From: Gammaproteobacteria bacterium
GTDB taxonomy: Bacteria; Pseudomonadota; Gammaproteobacteria; Pseudomonadales; Azotimanducaceae
NCBI GenBank assembly: GCA_026707945.1
Contig: JAPOVV010000097.1
Span: 43,658 to 107,657 of the forward strand
Length of the DNA stretch: 64,000 bases
Direction: 5' to 3'
Position 1 is the first letter of the stretch, and the number at the start of each line of letters is the position of its first letter. A model generated the notes under the pieces. That model saw only the letters and a list, made by a program, of their open reading frames with translations, was not told the DNA's origin and searched no databases. The position numbers and the translations under genes are program-made. Below, piece after piece: positions 27,194 to 35,333 of the stretch.

Positions 27194-27565
27194 TCACAAA
27201 ACCCCATCACTATTGAACTCAGGTAGTTGAGCTGTTCCGATCCTCCACGACTCCGCAGTTAGAACGGTACGGACTCTACGGGTCGCCTCAAACGGTAAGA
27301 GTTCCTCATTGTCAGCGAAATATGGTTCGATCTGATCGAGAAACGCCGACTCGTCATTCCAAAATCCGACATTCAAGAATATTTCGCAAGGTGGATCACC
27401 AGGATCAGGTAGACGCCAAGTCACGTAATTCCGAGAATTCGGTGCACAAAGGAACTCGCCGATCAACTCGCGATCGTCTCGAACTTTAAGTTCTTGCTGC
27501 CAATGTGCAAAGAATTGCTCCTCGTGACCTGGCTTGACCTTCCATTTGACCAACACAACAATCAT
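27194..27565 (-). CDS. Antibiotic-biosynthesis-monooxygenase-like small protein
   Basis: A 123-residue protein whose opening IVVLVKWKVKPGHEEQFFAHWQQ is typical of the ferredoxin-like ABM/dimeric alpha-beta-barrel fold. The rest contains a characteristic second half, WNDESAFLDQIEPYF. Proteins of this fold include quinol monooxygenases and small stress or sensor proteins, usually dimeric. No catalytic residue can be assigned, and function is unknown. It stands alone and is divergent from the enoyl-CoA hydratase gene. The 289 bases between it and the 3-hydroxyacyl-CoA dehydrogenase gene show nothing recognisable. Confidence 0.65.
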   Translation of the reverse strand: MIVVLVKWKVKPGHEEQFFAHWQQELKVRDDRELIGEFLCAPNSRNYVTWRLPDPGDPPCEIFLNVGFWNDESAFLDQIEPYFADNEELLPFEATRRVRTVLTAESWRIGTAQLPEFNSDGVL

Positions 27566-27801
27566 GGCTGTTTCTTACCCCGATAGTATCAGCGAATTTG
27601 ATAGGGAGACGATTTGCAAGCCGATCGTCTCTTCATGTTCATTGAGCGGTACTTAAAGATACTGCCCGCGCAGGACTTGATAAGCAGGGACCCAACTGCC
27701 TATACGGTATGTAAATGCAGACCCACTCGTCCGAGTCTACCGGACGCGAACCCATCAGCAAAATACTATCGCTTGAACATTGACCAAGAGATACTTAAAC
27801 C

Positions 27802-28689
27802 ATGCCCGACTATGAAGACTATGACAATTTGATCGTCGACCGTGTAGGGACAGACGGTCGCGTGGGTCGGATTACGATGAATCGACCCGAAAAGCTGAAC
27901 GCGCTCTCGAGTGGGTTGCTATTCGAACTCAATGACGTACTGCACGACATGGAAGCCGATGAGTCAGTCCGCGTGATCATCCTGCGCGGAGCCGGGCGGG
28001 CATTTTGTGCAGGCTACGATCTCACGCCAAATCCCGGTGGGAGCGGCGGACCCAATCGACGTTATAAGTCTGCGGATGAAAAACGCCGAATGCTCATCAT
28101 GGGCGTGCGGACCAGCATGCAGCAAATCACGGACATTCAGATGTACTTCTGGAATATGGCGAAAGTCACGATCGCGTCCGTACATCGCTATGCGTTGGCG
28201 GGTGGTTGTGAATTAGCCATGATGGCGGATTTAGTGGTCGCATCAGATGACACGGAGATCGGACATCCTGGCCACCGGGGACTTGGTGTCGCACGAAATG
28301 GTGTTATTTGGCCGCTCGTTCTCGGTATGCGTAAAGCGAAGGAACTTTCATACACTGGAGAGAGTATCTCAGCTGCAGAAGCGGAGCGTATTGGCATGAT
28401 CAACTATGCGTGGCCTAAAGAGGAACTTGAAGAACGTACCGTTGCATTCGCGGACCGCCTGGCGATCATGTCTGCAGATCATCTTGCGATCCTCAAACTC
28501 AACATGAATCGTTTTTACGAAAACATGGGAATCTACTCGTCGGTTCGCAGCAGTACCGAACATGACGCAATGGCTCAAATGACCGAATTTGCGTATCTAT
28601 GGCAAGAAAAGATGCGGGAACTTGGATTTAGAGCGGCGGTTGATTGGCGCGATAACCAATTCCGGGATCTGGACACGTACCGAGATTAG
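27802..28689 (+). CDS. Enoyl-CoA hydratase/isomerase family protein
   Basis: A 295-residue crotonase-fold enzyme. The oxyanion-hole blocks are GAGRAFCAGYDL and YALAGGCELAMMADLV, in the usual positions, and the N-terminus VGRITMNRPEKLNALS is typical. It acts on acyl-CoA thioesters (hydration, isomerisation or hydrolysis). Close in pattern to the hydratase at 40739 (GAGRAFSAGYDL, YCLAGGTDIAL), so the two may be paralogues. A deazaflavin-type gene follows 61 bases later. The 236 bases before it contain a short reading frame without coding character. Exact reaction cannot be assigned. Confidence 0.92.
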   Translation: MPDYEDYDNLIVDRVGTDGRVGRITMNRPEKLNALSSGLLFELNDVLHDMEADESVRVIILRGAGRAFCAGYDLTPNPGGSGGPNRRYKSADEKRRMLIMGVRTSMQQITDIQMYFWNMAKVTIASVHRYALAGGCELAMMADLVVASDDTEIGHPGHRGLGVARNGVIWPLVLGMRKAKELSYTGESISAAEAERIGMINYAWPKEELEERTVAFADRLAIMSADHLAILKLNMNRFYENMGIYSSVRSSTEHDAMAQMTEFAYLWQEKMRELGFRAAVDWRDNQFRDLDTYRD

Positions 28690-28750
28690 CCTGCGGACCC
28701 AAGTTCCTCAAACACAGTCGTTTTTAGCTTTTAACTAACGGAGTTAAACC

Positions 28751-29173
28751 ATGTCCGAGCAGAAACTTTCCGATTGGATTCAAGATCATCTAGACCGCTA
28801 CATCGCAACTGACGGCGAGGACGGTCACATGTGGAATGGTCTACCCACACTACTGCTTACCACTAAGGGTCGACAGTCTGGCGAGAACAGACAGCTACCA
28901 CTCATATACGGCGAAAATGAAGGCGCATATATCGTTGTAGCGTCGAAGGGTGGACATTCCCATCACCCTTCTTGGTATTTAAATCTAGACGCAAATCCAG
29001 AAGTGGAGCTTCAGGTCAAAGCTGAGAGGTTTAAAGCCAACGCAAGAACGGCAGAGGGTGAAGAACGAGCGAAACTTTGGGAAATAATGAGTTCGATATT
29101 CCCGACATACATTGAATATCAAGAGCGTGCCGACACACGGGAGATTCCTGTCGTCGTATGCGAACGAGCGTAG
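28751..29173 (+). CDS. Deazaflavin (F420)-type nitroreductase family protein
   Basis: A 140-residue split-barrel protein of the Ddn/DUF385 nitroreductase group. Diagnostic blocks are LLLTTKGRQSGENRQLPLIYGE and HHPSWYLNLDANPEVELQVKAE. Members bind F420 in mycobacteria and reduce nitro compounds or quinones; in Proteobacteria the cofactor is often unclear and may be flavin. A GGAG ribosome-binding site precedes the ATG. Together with the LLM oxidoreductase at 2445 it hints at deazaflavin chemistry, though no F420 biosynthesis gene is in view. Confidence 0.85.
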   Translation: MSEQKLSDWIQDHLDRYIATDGEDGHMWNGLPTLLLTTKGRQSGENRQLPLIYGENEGAYIVVASKGGHSHHPSWYLNLDANPEVELQVKAERFKANARTAEGEERAKLWEIMSSIFPTYIEYQERADTREIPVVVCERA

Positions 29174-29232
29174 CGGGAACGTATACGGTCCTCTGTTCAC
29201 AGACTAGCTAAGCACCCCTCTAGGAGTATGGA

Positions 29233-29409
29233 CTAGATCTCCACCATTTCGAAGTCTTCTTTCGGTGTCGCACACTCGGGACATAGCCAGTCATCGGGCA
29301 CTTCGGACCACCGAGTGCCCGGTTCAATACCTTGATCAGGAAGCCCCTCAGCTTCATCGTAAATGAAGCCACAGGTCATGCACTGATATTTTTTTAATTC
29401 GTCGGACAT
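29233..29409 (-). CDS. Rubredoxin
   Basis: A 58-residue mononuclear iron protein. Both cysteine pairs are intact: [13 protein letters not shown] near the N-terminus and [16 protein letters not shown] near the C-terminus, with the acidic [15 protein letters not shown] loop between them, the standard rubredoxin layout. Rubredoxins carry electrons to alkane hydroxylases, or to rubrerythrin-type peroxide scavengers. No alkane hydroxylase is in the window. It lies between the deazaflavin-type gene (convergent) and the zinc alcohol dehydrogenase gene (same strand, upstream). Confidence 0.95.
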   Translation of the reverse strand: MSDELKKYQCMTCGFIYDEAEGLPDQGIEPGTRWSEVPDDWLCPECATPKEDFEMVEI

Positions 29410-29463
29410 CTCTTCTCCATGAAATGTTGTATCAAAATTATCTAAACGCTCAAGGTTCGTCGA

Positions 29464-30510
29464 TTAAATCGGATTTGGATTGAAATGGACTTTCAGCGAT
29501 TTGGTTGATTTGTCTGCAGCTGTTCGAAACGCGTCATTCACGCTGGACAAATCAAATCGATGCGATACCAAGGATTTGACTTCTGCAAGGAATCCACCCA
29601 CAACCTCAAGTGCTATTTCGTAGTCAACATGGCCGTCCTTCGCATTGTAAGTCATCGATCCGACCATCTCGATTTCCTTGATGGCTAAATGCAGCGCATT
29701 GATCGGGACTAGACCGCCTGTGAACACGCCAAGCACGATCAACTTTCCCTTGGGTCGTAATACCTGCTGCGCCTGCCATAATGTTTCCGCTTTACCACCA
29801 ACCGTTTCAACGGACACGTCGATGGCGTTTCCTGCAACTAAGTCTGCGATCCGTTTCTTCGAAACTTCGTCTTCACTTAAGACTTCAGCGGCTCCAAGAC
29901 GTGAGGCTGCGGCTTGCTGATGTGGATGGCGGGCTAACACGATCACTCGTGCGCCAACAGCTCGCGCCGCTAGTATTGCAGTTAATCCGATCGTACCAGC
30001 GCCCACGATGAAGACGGTTTCATGGCCTTGAAGCCCGATTTTGCGAAATCCGTGAACAGAACACGCGAGTGGTTCAGCTAGTGCTGCACCTTCTGCGTCA
30101 ACGGACCGGGGAACCGGATATGCAATCTGCGCAGGAACAATCACCTGTTGGCTCATGCCGCCATGCTGACCTTCACCTACCAACCTTCGATCCTGACAAA
30201 CGTGGTAGTCACCAGTAAGACAAAACTCGCATATTCCGCAACGTACGAGAGGTTCAACACCTACAAGATCACCTTCTCGATGGTTAGAGACATGACGGCC
30301 GACTGCGACAACCCTTCCGGCAAATTCATGACCGGGGGTCGTACCCGGTCGGGGTGAAAAATCGCCTCGAAGGAAATGTAAATCGGATCCACAAATGCCT
30401 GCACTCTCAACGGCAATTGCAATTTCATCGTCTGAAGGCGCTTCGACTTTACGTTCGACTAGTTGCAGATCGCGTCGGTCAGTCCACTCAACAGCAGCGT
30501 AAGAGTTCAC
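29464..30510 (-). CDS. Zinc-dependent medium-chain alcohol/polyol dehydrogenase
   Basis: A 348-residue MDR dehydrogenase. Catalytic zinc ligands are Cys40 (GICGSD), His61 and Glu62 (PGHEFAG); the four structural-zinc cysteines are all present (Cys91, 94, 97, 105 in RCGICEFCLTGDYHVC). The Rossmann motif is VFIVGAGTIGLTAILAARA. It resembles sorbitol/threonine dehydrogenase types and oxidises a secondary alcohol with NAD(P). GTG start. It is divergent from modABC, and an imperfect inverted pair GTTGT...ACAAC lies in the 77 bases between. The natural substrate is unknown. Confidence 0.92.
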   Translation of the reverse strand: MNSYAAVEWTDRRDLQLVERKVEAPSDDEIAIAVESAGICGSDLHFLRGDFSPRPGTTPGHEFAGRVVAVGRHVSNHREGDLVGVEPLVRCGICEFCLTGDYHVCQDRRLVGEGQHGGMSQQVIVPAQIAYPVPRSVDAEGAALAEPLACSVHGFRKIGLQGHETVFIVGAGTIGLTAILAARAVGARVIVLARHPHQQAAASRLGAAEVLSEDEVSKKRIADLVAGNAIDVSVETVGGKAETLWQAQQVLRPKGKLIVLGVFTGGLVPINALHLAIKEIEMVGSMTYNAKDGHVDYEIALEVVGGFLAEVKSLVSHRFDLSSVNDAFRTAADKSTKSLKVHFNPNPI

Positions 30511-30587
30511 AATGAGTTACTTAGTTGTGATTAACTTAGTAGTTTAACAACCGCGCAAAACACTGCATATGGATACTTCAACGATCG

Positions 30588-31388
30588 ATGGAATCGACTG
30601 AATTTACCTGGCGGGTCCGCTGTTTTGCGATCTTACTCGCCAATCTATTTGTGGTGACGAATACGCTCGCGGACCAAAGCGCTGCCACCAAAGCGAAATC
30701 ACTGCGTATTGCCGTAGCGACCAACTTCACGCCTGCGCTCAAGGAAATCGCCCTTGAATTCACGGAAGCGACGAATTTCGACGTAAGCATAGTTAGCGGA
30801 TCGACGGGGAAGCTTTACGCCCAAATAAAGAATGGGATGGACGCTGATCTGTTTTTAGCAGCGGATCAAGTCCGTATACGTCGATTGGTTGACGACGGTA
30901 TGGCGTTTAACGACACGCTGATCACGTATGCGGAAGGTCGCCTTGTGTGGTGGCACCCGGGTTCAAAGCAGTCTTTTGAACCCCAGGATAGATTAGATAT
31001 CAAAAATGATGTCAACGTTATCGCTTATGCCCAACCCGATCTAGCCCCGTACGGTAAAGCTGCAGAACAAGCGCTATCAAAGTGCTTCCGCTTCGCCCGA
31101 TCGCGAATAAGGTTTGTTCACGGAGAAAACGTAGGTCAGACGTATGCGCACGTTGCAAGCGGGAACGCCGATGCGGGATTAGTGGCGCTAGCTAGTATCA
31201 AATTAGCACAATCCTCAGCGCAAAGTAGCTATGCCAGCGTTCCACGTTCGTGTCACGAACCGATAAAGCAAGATGCGGTCGTCTTGAAATCTAGTCAAAA
31301 CGTATGGGCCGCACGCCAATTCCTTCAGTTCCTTCTATCTGAAGGGACGCAACGTCGCATGACGGAATATGGTTATACGTTGCCATGA
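30588..31388 (+). CDS. modA: Molybdate ABC transporter, periplasmic binding protein ModA
   Basis: A 266-residue periplasmic binding protein with a signal peptide (hydrophobic FAILLANLFVVTNTLA). The mature part opens LRIAVATNFTPALKEIA and contains the oxyanion-contact block VSGSTGKLYAQIKNGMDADLFLAAD and YGKAAEQAL, typical of ModA. It captures molybdate and passes it to ModBC. The gene overlaps modB (ATGA). The Mo hydroxylases at 1 and 54592 are the likely consumers. No clear ModE site is seen upstream. Confidence 0.93.
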   Translation: MESTEFTWRVRCFAILLANLFVVTNTLADQSAATKAKSLRIAVATNFTPALKEIALEFTEATNFDVSIVSGSTGKLYAQIKNGMDADLFLAADQVRIRRLVDDGMAFNDTLITYAEGRLVWWHPGSKQSFEPQDRLDIKNDVNVIAYAQPDLAPYGKAAEQALSKCFRFARSRIRFVHGENVGQTYAHVASGNADAGLVALASIKLAQSSAQSSYASVPRSCHEPIKQDAVVLKSSQNVWAARQFLQFLLSEGTQRRMTEYGYTLP

Positions 31389-32062
31389 ATCCAGAAGATC
31401 TCGCCGCGATTTGGGTTACAAGCCAGCTCGCTTTAGTTACCACCTTGTTGCTGTTCGTGATCGGCACGCCGCTTGCATGGTGGCTAGCCACCACAAAACG
31501 TTGGTATAAGCCGCCGCTTGAAGCTCTTACAGCATTGCCTTTGGTATTGCCGCCAACGGTGTTAGGTTTCTACCTTCTCCTATTACTCAGCCCTAATTCA
31601 GCGATAGGTGGTTTTTTCTTTGAGCTGACTGGTGTGCGCCTGACCTTTAGTTTCACTGGATTAGTGCTTGCGTCGGTGATTTACTCATTGCCATTCATGG
31701 TGCAACCTCTCCAGGTTGCCTTCGAACGGGTTCAAGAACAGTGTTTAGAGGACGCGTACGCGCTCGGCGTTAGGAAGATCACAGCCGTATTCACGGCAGT
31801 CTTTCCGCAATGTCGAAGGGGGTTCTTAACCGCGGCAGTGTTGACTTTTGCCCATACCGTTGGCGAATTCGGTGTTGTACTGATGATCGGTGGCAATATC
31901 CCCGGTGAAACGCGGGTCATCTCGATTGCGATCTACGAACACGTGGAAACGATTTCCTATGCGGATGCTCATCTATTGGCAATTGCGCTTCTGATATTTT
32001 CTTTTCTGGTGCTTCTCGCTGTGTTTACGATCAATCGTCAGCTACCACTTCGCGCGTACTAG
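31385..32062 (+). CDS. modB: Molybdate ABC transporter permease ModB
   Basis: A 225-residue inner-membrane permease with about five membrane spans, starting with TSQLALVTTLLLFVIGTPLAWWL. The coupling-helix EAA motif is visible as EDAYALGVRKITAVFTAVFPQ. It forms the channel for molybdate and contacts ModC. The ATG overlaps the modA stop, and modC follows after 3 bases, so the three are one transcript. Confidence 0.94.
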   Translation: MNPEDLAAIWVTSQLALVTTLLLFVIGTPLAWWLATTKRWYKPPLEALTALPLVLPPTVLGFYLLLLLSPNSAIGGFFFELTGVRLTFSFTGLVLASVIYSLPFMVQPLQVAFERVQEQCLEDAYALGVRKITAVFTAVFPQCRRGFLTAAVLTFAHTVGEFGVVLMIGGNIPGETRVISIAIYEHVETISYADAHLLAIALLIFSFLVLLAVFTINRQLPLRAY

Positions 32063-32065
32063 CTC

Positions 32066-33133
32066 ATGCTGCACATCCGCATTGAGACGATAGGCGAATT
32101 CCGTGTGTTCGTTGATCACGAGTTTCCGAAATCAATTACCGCCGTCTTCGGACCGAGTGGTAGCGGTAAATCAACGATGCTCCGAGCCATTACTGGAATG
32201 GAACCGTCACGCGGCTTTATACGTTTTGACGGAAACGAGTGGTTGAATTCCGACTCGAACGTCTTTATCAGACCTCATCAACGCCCAATTGGGTACGTTC
32301 GCCAGAACGCACAACTATTTCCTCATCTCACTGTCCAAGACAACCTAGCCTATCCGATCAAATATTCGAAACGCCAGGGTGAGAACATTACGTTCGACGG
32401 CGTCGTCGAGGACTTTGAACTTTCTAGTCTACTGTCGCGCCGCACAAATCAAGTATCCGGTGGCGAAACACAACGAATCATCCTCGCGAGGATGCTGTTA
32501 TCGCAACCGAAGCTCCTTCTACTTGACGAACCACTAACTGGACTTGATTTACAGCGAAAAGCTGAAATTCTTCCGTTCCTCGAGTCTCTGCAGACTAAAT
32601 ACCACATTCCGACCCTCTATGTCAGCCACGCAGTAGACGAAGTAACAGCGCTATGTCCTCATACGATCGTGTTAGCGGCGGGCAAAGTCCAGGCGACTGG
32701 TCAAACCCCTGAAGTATTGGAGCGACGTGACCTAGCTGAGCTGCTCGGAGGTAGCGAACCAAGTTCGATCATTAGTGCGAAAGTGGTTGGTCACGACAGC
32801 CGATATCACCTTACAAAGCTAGAAGTGGAGGATCGCATCTGGTCTGTGCCGATGCACTTGCCACTTACACTCGGAGAAACTACTACATTACGCATCCGCG
32901 CACGCGACGTTTCACTCGCCAAAGTAGAACCCGAAGCGATTAGTGTGAGAAATATCCTTCGCGGCGAGATCGTGGCGATTGACGACAGCGAGTCTGGACC
33001 GAGCGTTAACTGCTTTATCCAGACAGGTCAGACGCGAATCCAGGCTCAGATCACGCGTGCCTCGCTCGATGAACTTTCTCTTCGCATTGACGACACCGTG
33101 TTTGCACTGGTAAAGAGCGTTACGCTAGGGTGA
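32066..33133 (+). CDS. modC: Molybdate ABC transporter ATPase ModC
   Basis: A 355-residue ABC ATPase. Walker A is GPSGSGKST, the signature VSGGETQR and Walker B LLLLDEPLTGLD; the C-terminal third (from about residue 285) is a MOP/TOBE molybdate-binding domain (SVRNILRGEIVAIDD) that senses intracellular molybdate. It powers import through ModB. The combination of ABC and MOP domains is the standard for ModC. Last gene of the transporter operon; a peroxiredoxin gene follows after 72 bases. Confidence 0.94.
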   Translation: MLHIRIETIGEFRVFVDHEFPKSITAVFGPSGSGKSTMLRAITGMEPSRGFIRFDGNEWLNSDSNVFIRPHQRPIGYVRQNAQLFPHLTVQDNLAYPIKYSKRQGENITFDGVVEDFELSSLLSRRTNQVSGGETQRIILARMLLSQPKLLLLDEPLTGLDLQRKAEILPFLESLQTKYHIPTLYVSHAVDEVTALCPHTIVLAAGKVQATGQTPEVLERRDLAELLGGSEPSSIISAKVVGHDSRYHLTKLEVEDRIWSVPMHLPLTLGETTTLRIRARDVSLAKVEPEAISVRNILRGEIVAIDDSESGPSVNCFIQTGQTRIQAQITRASLDELSLRIDDTVFALVKSVTLG

Positions 33134-33205
33134 ATCCACACTTCTACTTGAAGCGCTTTTTAAAATAAATCGCTTTCACAATGACAGCCCGATAAGGCCA
33201 ATTAC

Positions 33206-33868
33206 ATGACAATAAGAATCAATTCCGTCGCCCCGAATTTCGTGGCACAAACGACGCAGGGGGAGATCAATTTCCATGACTGGATTGGAGATGGGTGGGC
33301 TATCCTGTTTTCCCACCCGAAAGATTTCACGCCGGTGTGCACTACCGAACTCGGATACATGGCGGGTCTCACCTCGGAATTCGCCGATCGAGATTGCAAA
33401 ATTCTGGCAATTTCGGTTGATCCCGTTGACAATCATCAAGAGTGGATGAAGGACATCGAGGAATCACAGGGGAATGCTGTCACGTATCCGCTTATCGGAG
33501 ACCCGACACTTGCGATCGCAAAAGCCTACGACATGTTGCCCGAAGACTCTGGTGATTCAAGTGAAGGTCGTACACCCGCAGACAACGCTACGGTTCGCTC
33601 CGTATTCGTCATCGGCCCTGACAAAACAATCAAAGCGATGCTGACGTACCCGATGAGTACCGGCCGCAACTTTGATGAAGTCTTACGTATCTTGGATTCA
33701 TGCCAATTAACCGCGAAGCATCAAGTCGCGACACCAGTCAACTGGAAGCAAGGCGATGACGTGATCATCGTACCAGCAGTGTCGGATGAAGATGCCAAAG
33801 TGAAATTCCCGGACGGTTGGCGCGCACCCAAGCCTTACATTCGCATCGTTTCACAACCCGTAGAGTAA
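33206..33868 (+). CDS. 1-Cys peroxiredoxin (Prx6 type)
   Basis: A 220-residue thiol peroxidase reducing hydrogen peroxide and organic peroxides. The peroxidatic Cys45 lies in FSHPKDFTPVCTTELG. Length and the C-terminal dimer segment (VATPVNWKQGDDVIIVP) match the Prx6 group, which lacks the resolving cysteine of 2-Cys enzymes; the other cysteine, in LDSCQL, is not at the usual resolving position. It follows modABC on the same strand. A strong shared terminator separates it from the converging binding-protein gene. Confidence 0.94.
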   Translation: MTIRINSVAPNFVAQTTQGEINFHDWIGDGWAILFSHPKDFTPVCTTELGYMAGLTSEFADRDCKILAISVDPVDNHQEWMKDIEESQGNAVTYPLIGDPTLAIAKAYDMLPEDSGDSSEGRTPADNATVRSVFVIGPDKTIKAMLTYPMSTGRNFDEVLRILDSCQLTAKHQVATPVNWKQGDDVIIVPAVSDEDAKVKFPDGWRAPKPYIRIVSQPVE

Positions 33869-33929
33869 GCCGAGCAGAGTTCACCGATTCGTAAGTTGAT
33901 CCGAAGTTTTCGAATTTGGTGAACTGCCA

Positions 33930-33964
33930 AAAAAAGAACGGTCGCGATGCGACCGTTCTTTTTT
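33930..33964. terminator. Bidirectional intrinsic terminator between peroxiredoxin and ABC binding-protein genes
   Basis: Perfect 11-bp stem AGAACGGTCGC/GCGACCGTTCT (33935-33945 and 33949-33959) with a 3-base loop, flanked by A on one side and T on the other so that it works on both strands. It serves two converging genes. Confidence 0.93.
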
Positions 33965-33973
33965 GATCACTTT

Positions 33974-35248
33974 CTAGTCGTACGAAACAACTAAGTCTTG
34001 CTGTACCCAGCGTTTGTCTTGCACTTGAACAAGCACTGAAGAATCGACGCCGCGGTGGTCTTTAGGTCCAAACGTCAACGTGTATCCAAACGGATCCGTG
34101 TACTCGTATAAAGATTCAAGGCCGTCTAGGAATTTCGCGCGCGTGAGGTCACGACCAACTCGCTCGAGTACCAAACCGATTAAATCCGCGTTTCGATACG
34201 CTTCCATGGCCGGCACATCAGGTGCTGCTCCGTAGAGCTCCGTAAAACGGTTGTACCAACCGAGACGTTTTTCATTCGTTTCGATCTCTGGATAGACCTG
34301 AGACATATGTGAGAAAGCGTAATAACCTTCAGACGAACCGCTGTCGATACTTGCAACCGGTTGTCCGGCAGCCGCATTGTTTCCAACAAACGTTACGCCT
34401 TCCCACGCCATTTTGCGAACCGTTTCGAACAAGAGAATTGTGTCACGTACGACCGTACCGAGAATCACGAGGTCGCAATTCGCCTCCCTGAGCTTTAGGA
34501 CTGTCGCAGTAAATTCCGACTCAGTACTGCGATGGGACGATGTCGCAACTATTTCTACCCCCATTTCTTCCGCTTGATGCGCGGCACCGTCGTAGATCTC
34601 CTGACCGTAATCGTTGTCGATGTACACGATGCAAGGTCGTTCTAGCCCAACGGTACCAACAAAGTGTTTGATGGCGGTTCGCATTTCGTAGTAGTAAATA
34701 CCGCGCGCCGTCCACTTTAGTGGATGAAACGGTTCACCCATCTGAATTGAACCTGTTAAGGGGAACAGATTGGGGATTCCCGCTTCAAATTGCAACGGCA
34801 TGACCGCATTGTTGTTAGGGGTGCCCAGCGCCATGAGCATGGCGAAGATTTGATCGCGATTGATGAGCTTGTTCGCGGCACGCAACGAGTCAGGGACCTG
34901 GTATTGAGTGTCCTCAGCAATTAGTCTGAGAGTCCGACCATGAACGCCACCTTCCGCATTGATCTCGTCGAAACGCATATTGATGCCATTTACGGATTCA
35001 ACTCCGTATAACGCGATGGGACCGGTCAAGTCCGTATGGGTACCAAAGATGACCTCCGTATCGGATATTCCTTCGGCACGAGTACCAGCGATACCGCTGG
35101 CATCGTCATCCGCAACGACGGAACTCTCCGTATCCGGTCCATCTTCCGCTGTTTCATCGGTCGGCTGTTGTGCACAGCCGCTTACGACGAGAAGTAGTAC
35201 CAGTCCTACCCCAGTTATAAGTTTGGTGTGAAGATCGTGAATGGTCAT
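33974..35248 (-). CDS. Branched-chain-amino-acid-type ABC binding protein (lipoprotein)
   Basis: A 424-residue periplasmic binding protein of the LivJ/HAAT family: after a lipoprotein signal (LLLVVSGCAQQ) and a Asp/Glu-rich linker comes EGISDTEVIFGTHTDLTGPIALYG, the usual family opening, then GGVHGRTLRLIAEDTQYQ. The ATG before TIHDLHTK is preferred over an upstream in-frame ATG because it gives a normal-length signal peptide. The last gene of the transport block. Members bind amino acids, but also aromatic and aliphatic acids; given the adjacent acyl-CoA ligase, a carboxylic acid ligand is likely. Confidence 0.9.
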   Translation of the reverse strand: MTIHDLHTKLITGVGLVLLLVVSGCAQQPTDETAEDGPDTESSVVADDDASGIAGTRAEGISDTEVIFGTHTDLTGPIALYGVESVNGINMRFDEINAEGGVHGRTLRLIAEDTQYQVPDSLRAANKLINRDQIFAMLMALGTPNNNAVMPLQFEAGIPNLFPLTGSIQMGEPFHPLKWTARGIYYYEMRTAIKHFVGTVGLERPCIVYIDNDYGQEIYDGAAHQAEEMGVEIVATSSHRSTESEFTATVLKLREANCDLVILGTVVRDTILLFETVRKMAWEGVTFVGNNAAAGQPVASIDSGSSEGYYAFSHMSQVYPEIETNEKRLGWYNRFTELYGAAPDVPAMEAYRNADLIGLVLERVGRDLTRAKFLDGLESLYEYTDPFGYTLTFGPKDHRGVDSSVLVQVQDKRWVQQDLVVSYD

Positions 35249-35333
35249 CGGGGTCTCCGTTGGGTTCCGCGAGTCAAGCAAGCATCGCGAAATATCGTGT
35301 CCATGAGCGAGTTTTGTGGCGCATAGCGTAACA

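Noticed and set aside
27614..27832. 72-codon reading frame before the enoyl-CoA hydratase
   Set aside because: No motif or hydrophobic pattern, no ribosome-binding site, and it overlaps the hydratase start in another frame.
30519..30551. ModE-type operator between the zinc dehydrogenase and modA
   Set aside because: Only a repeated ACTTAGT and an imperfect GTTGT/ACAAC pair are visible; neither matches the ModE consensus.
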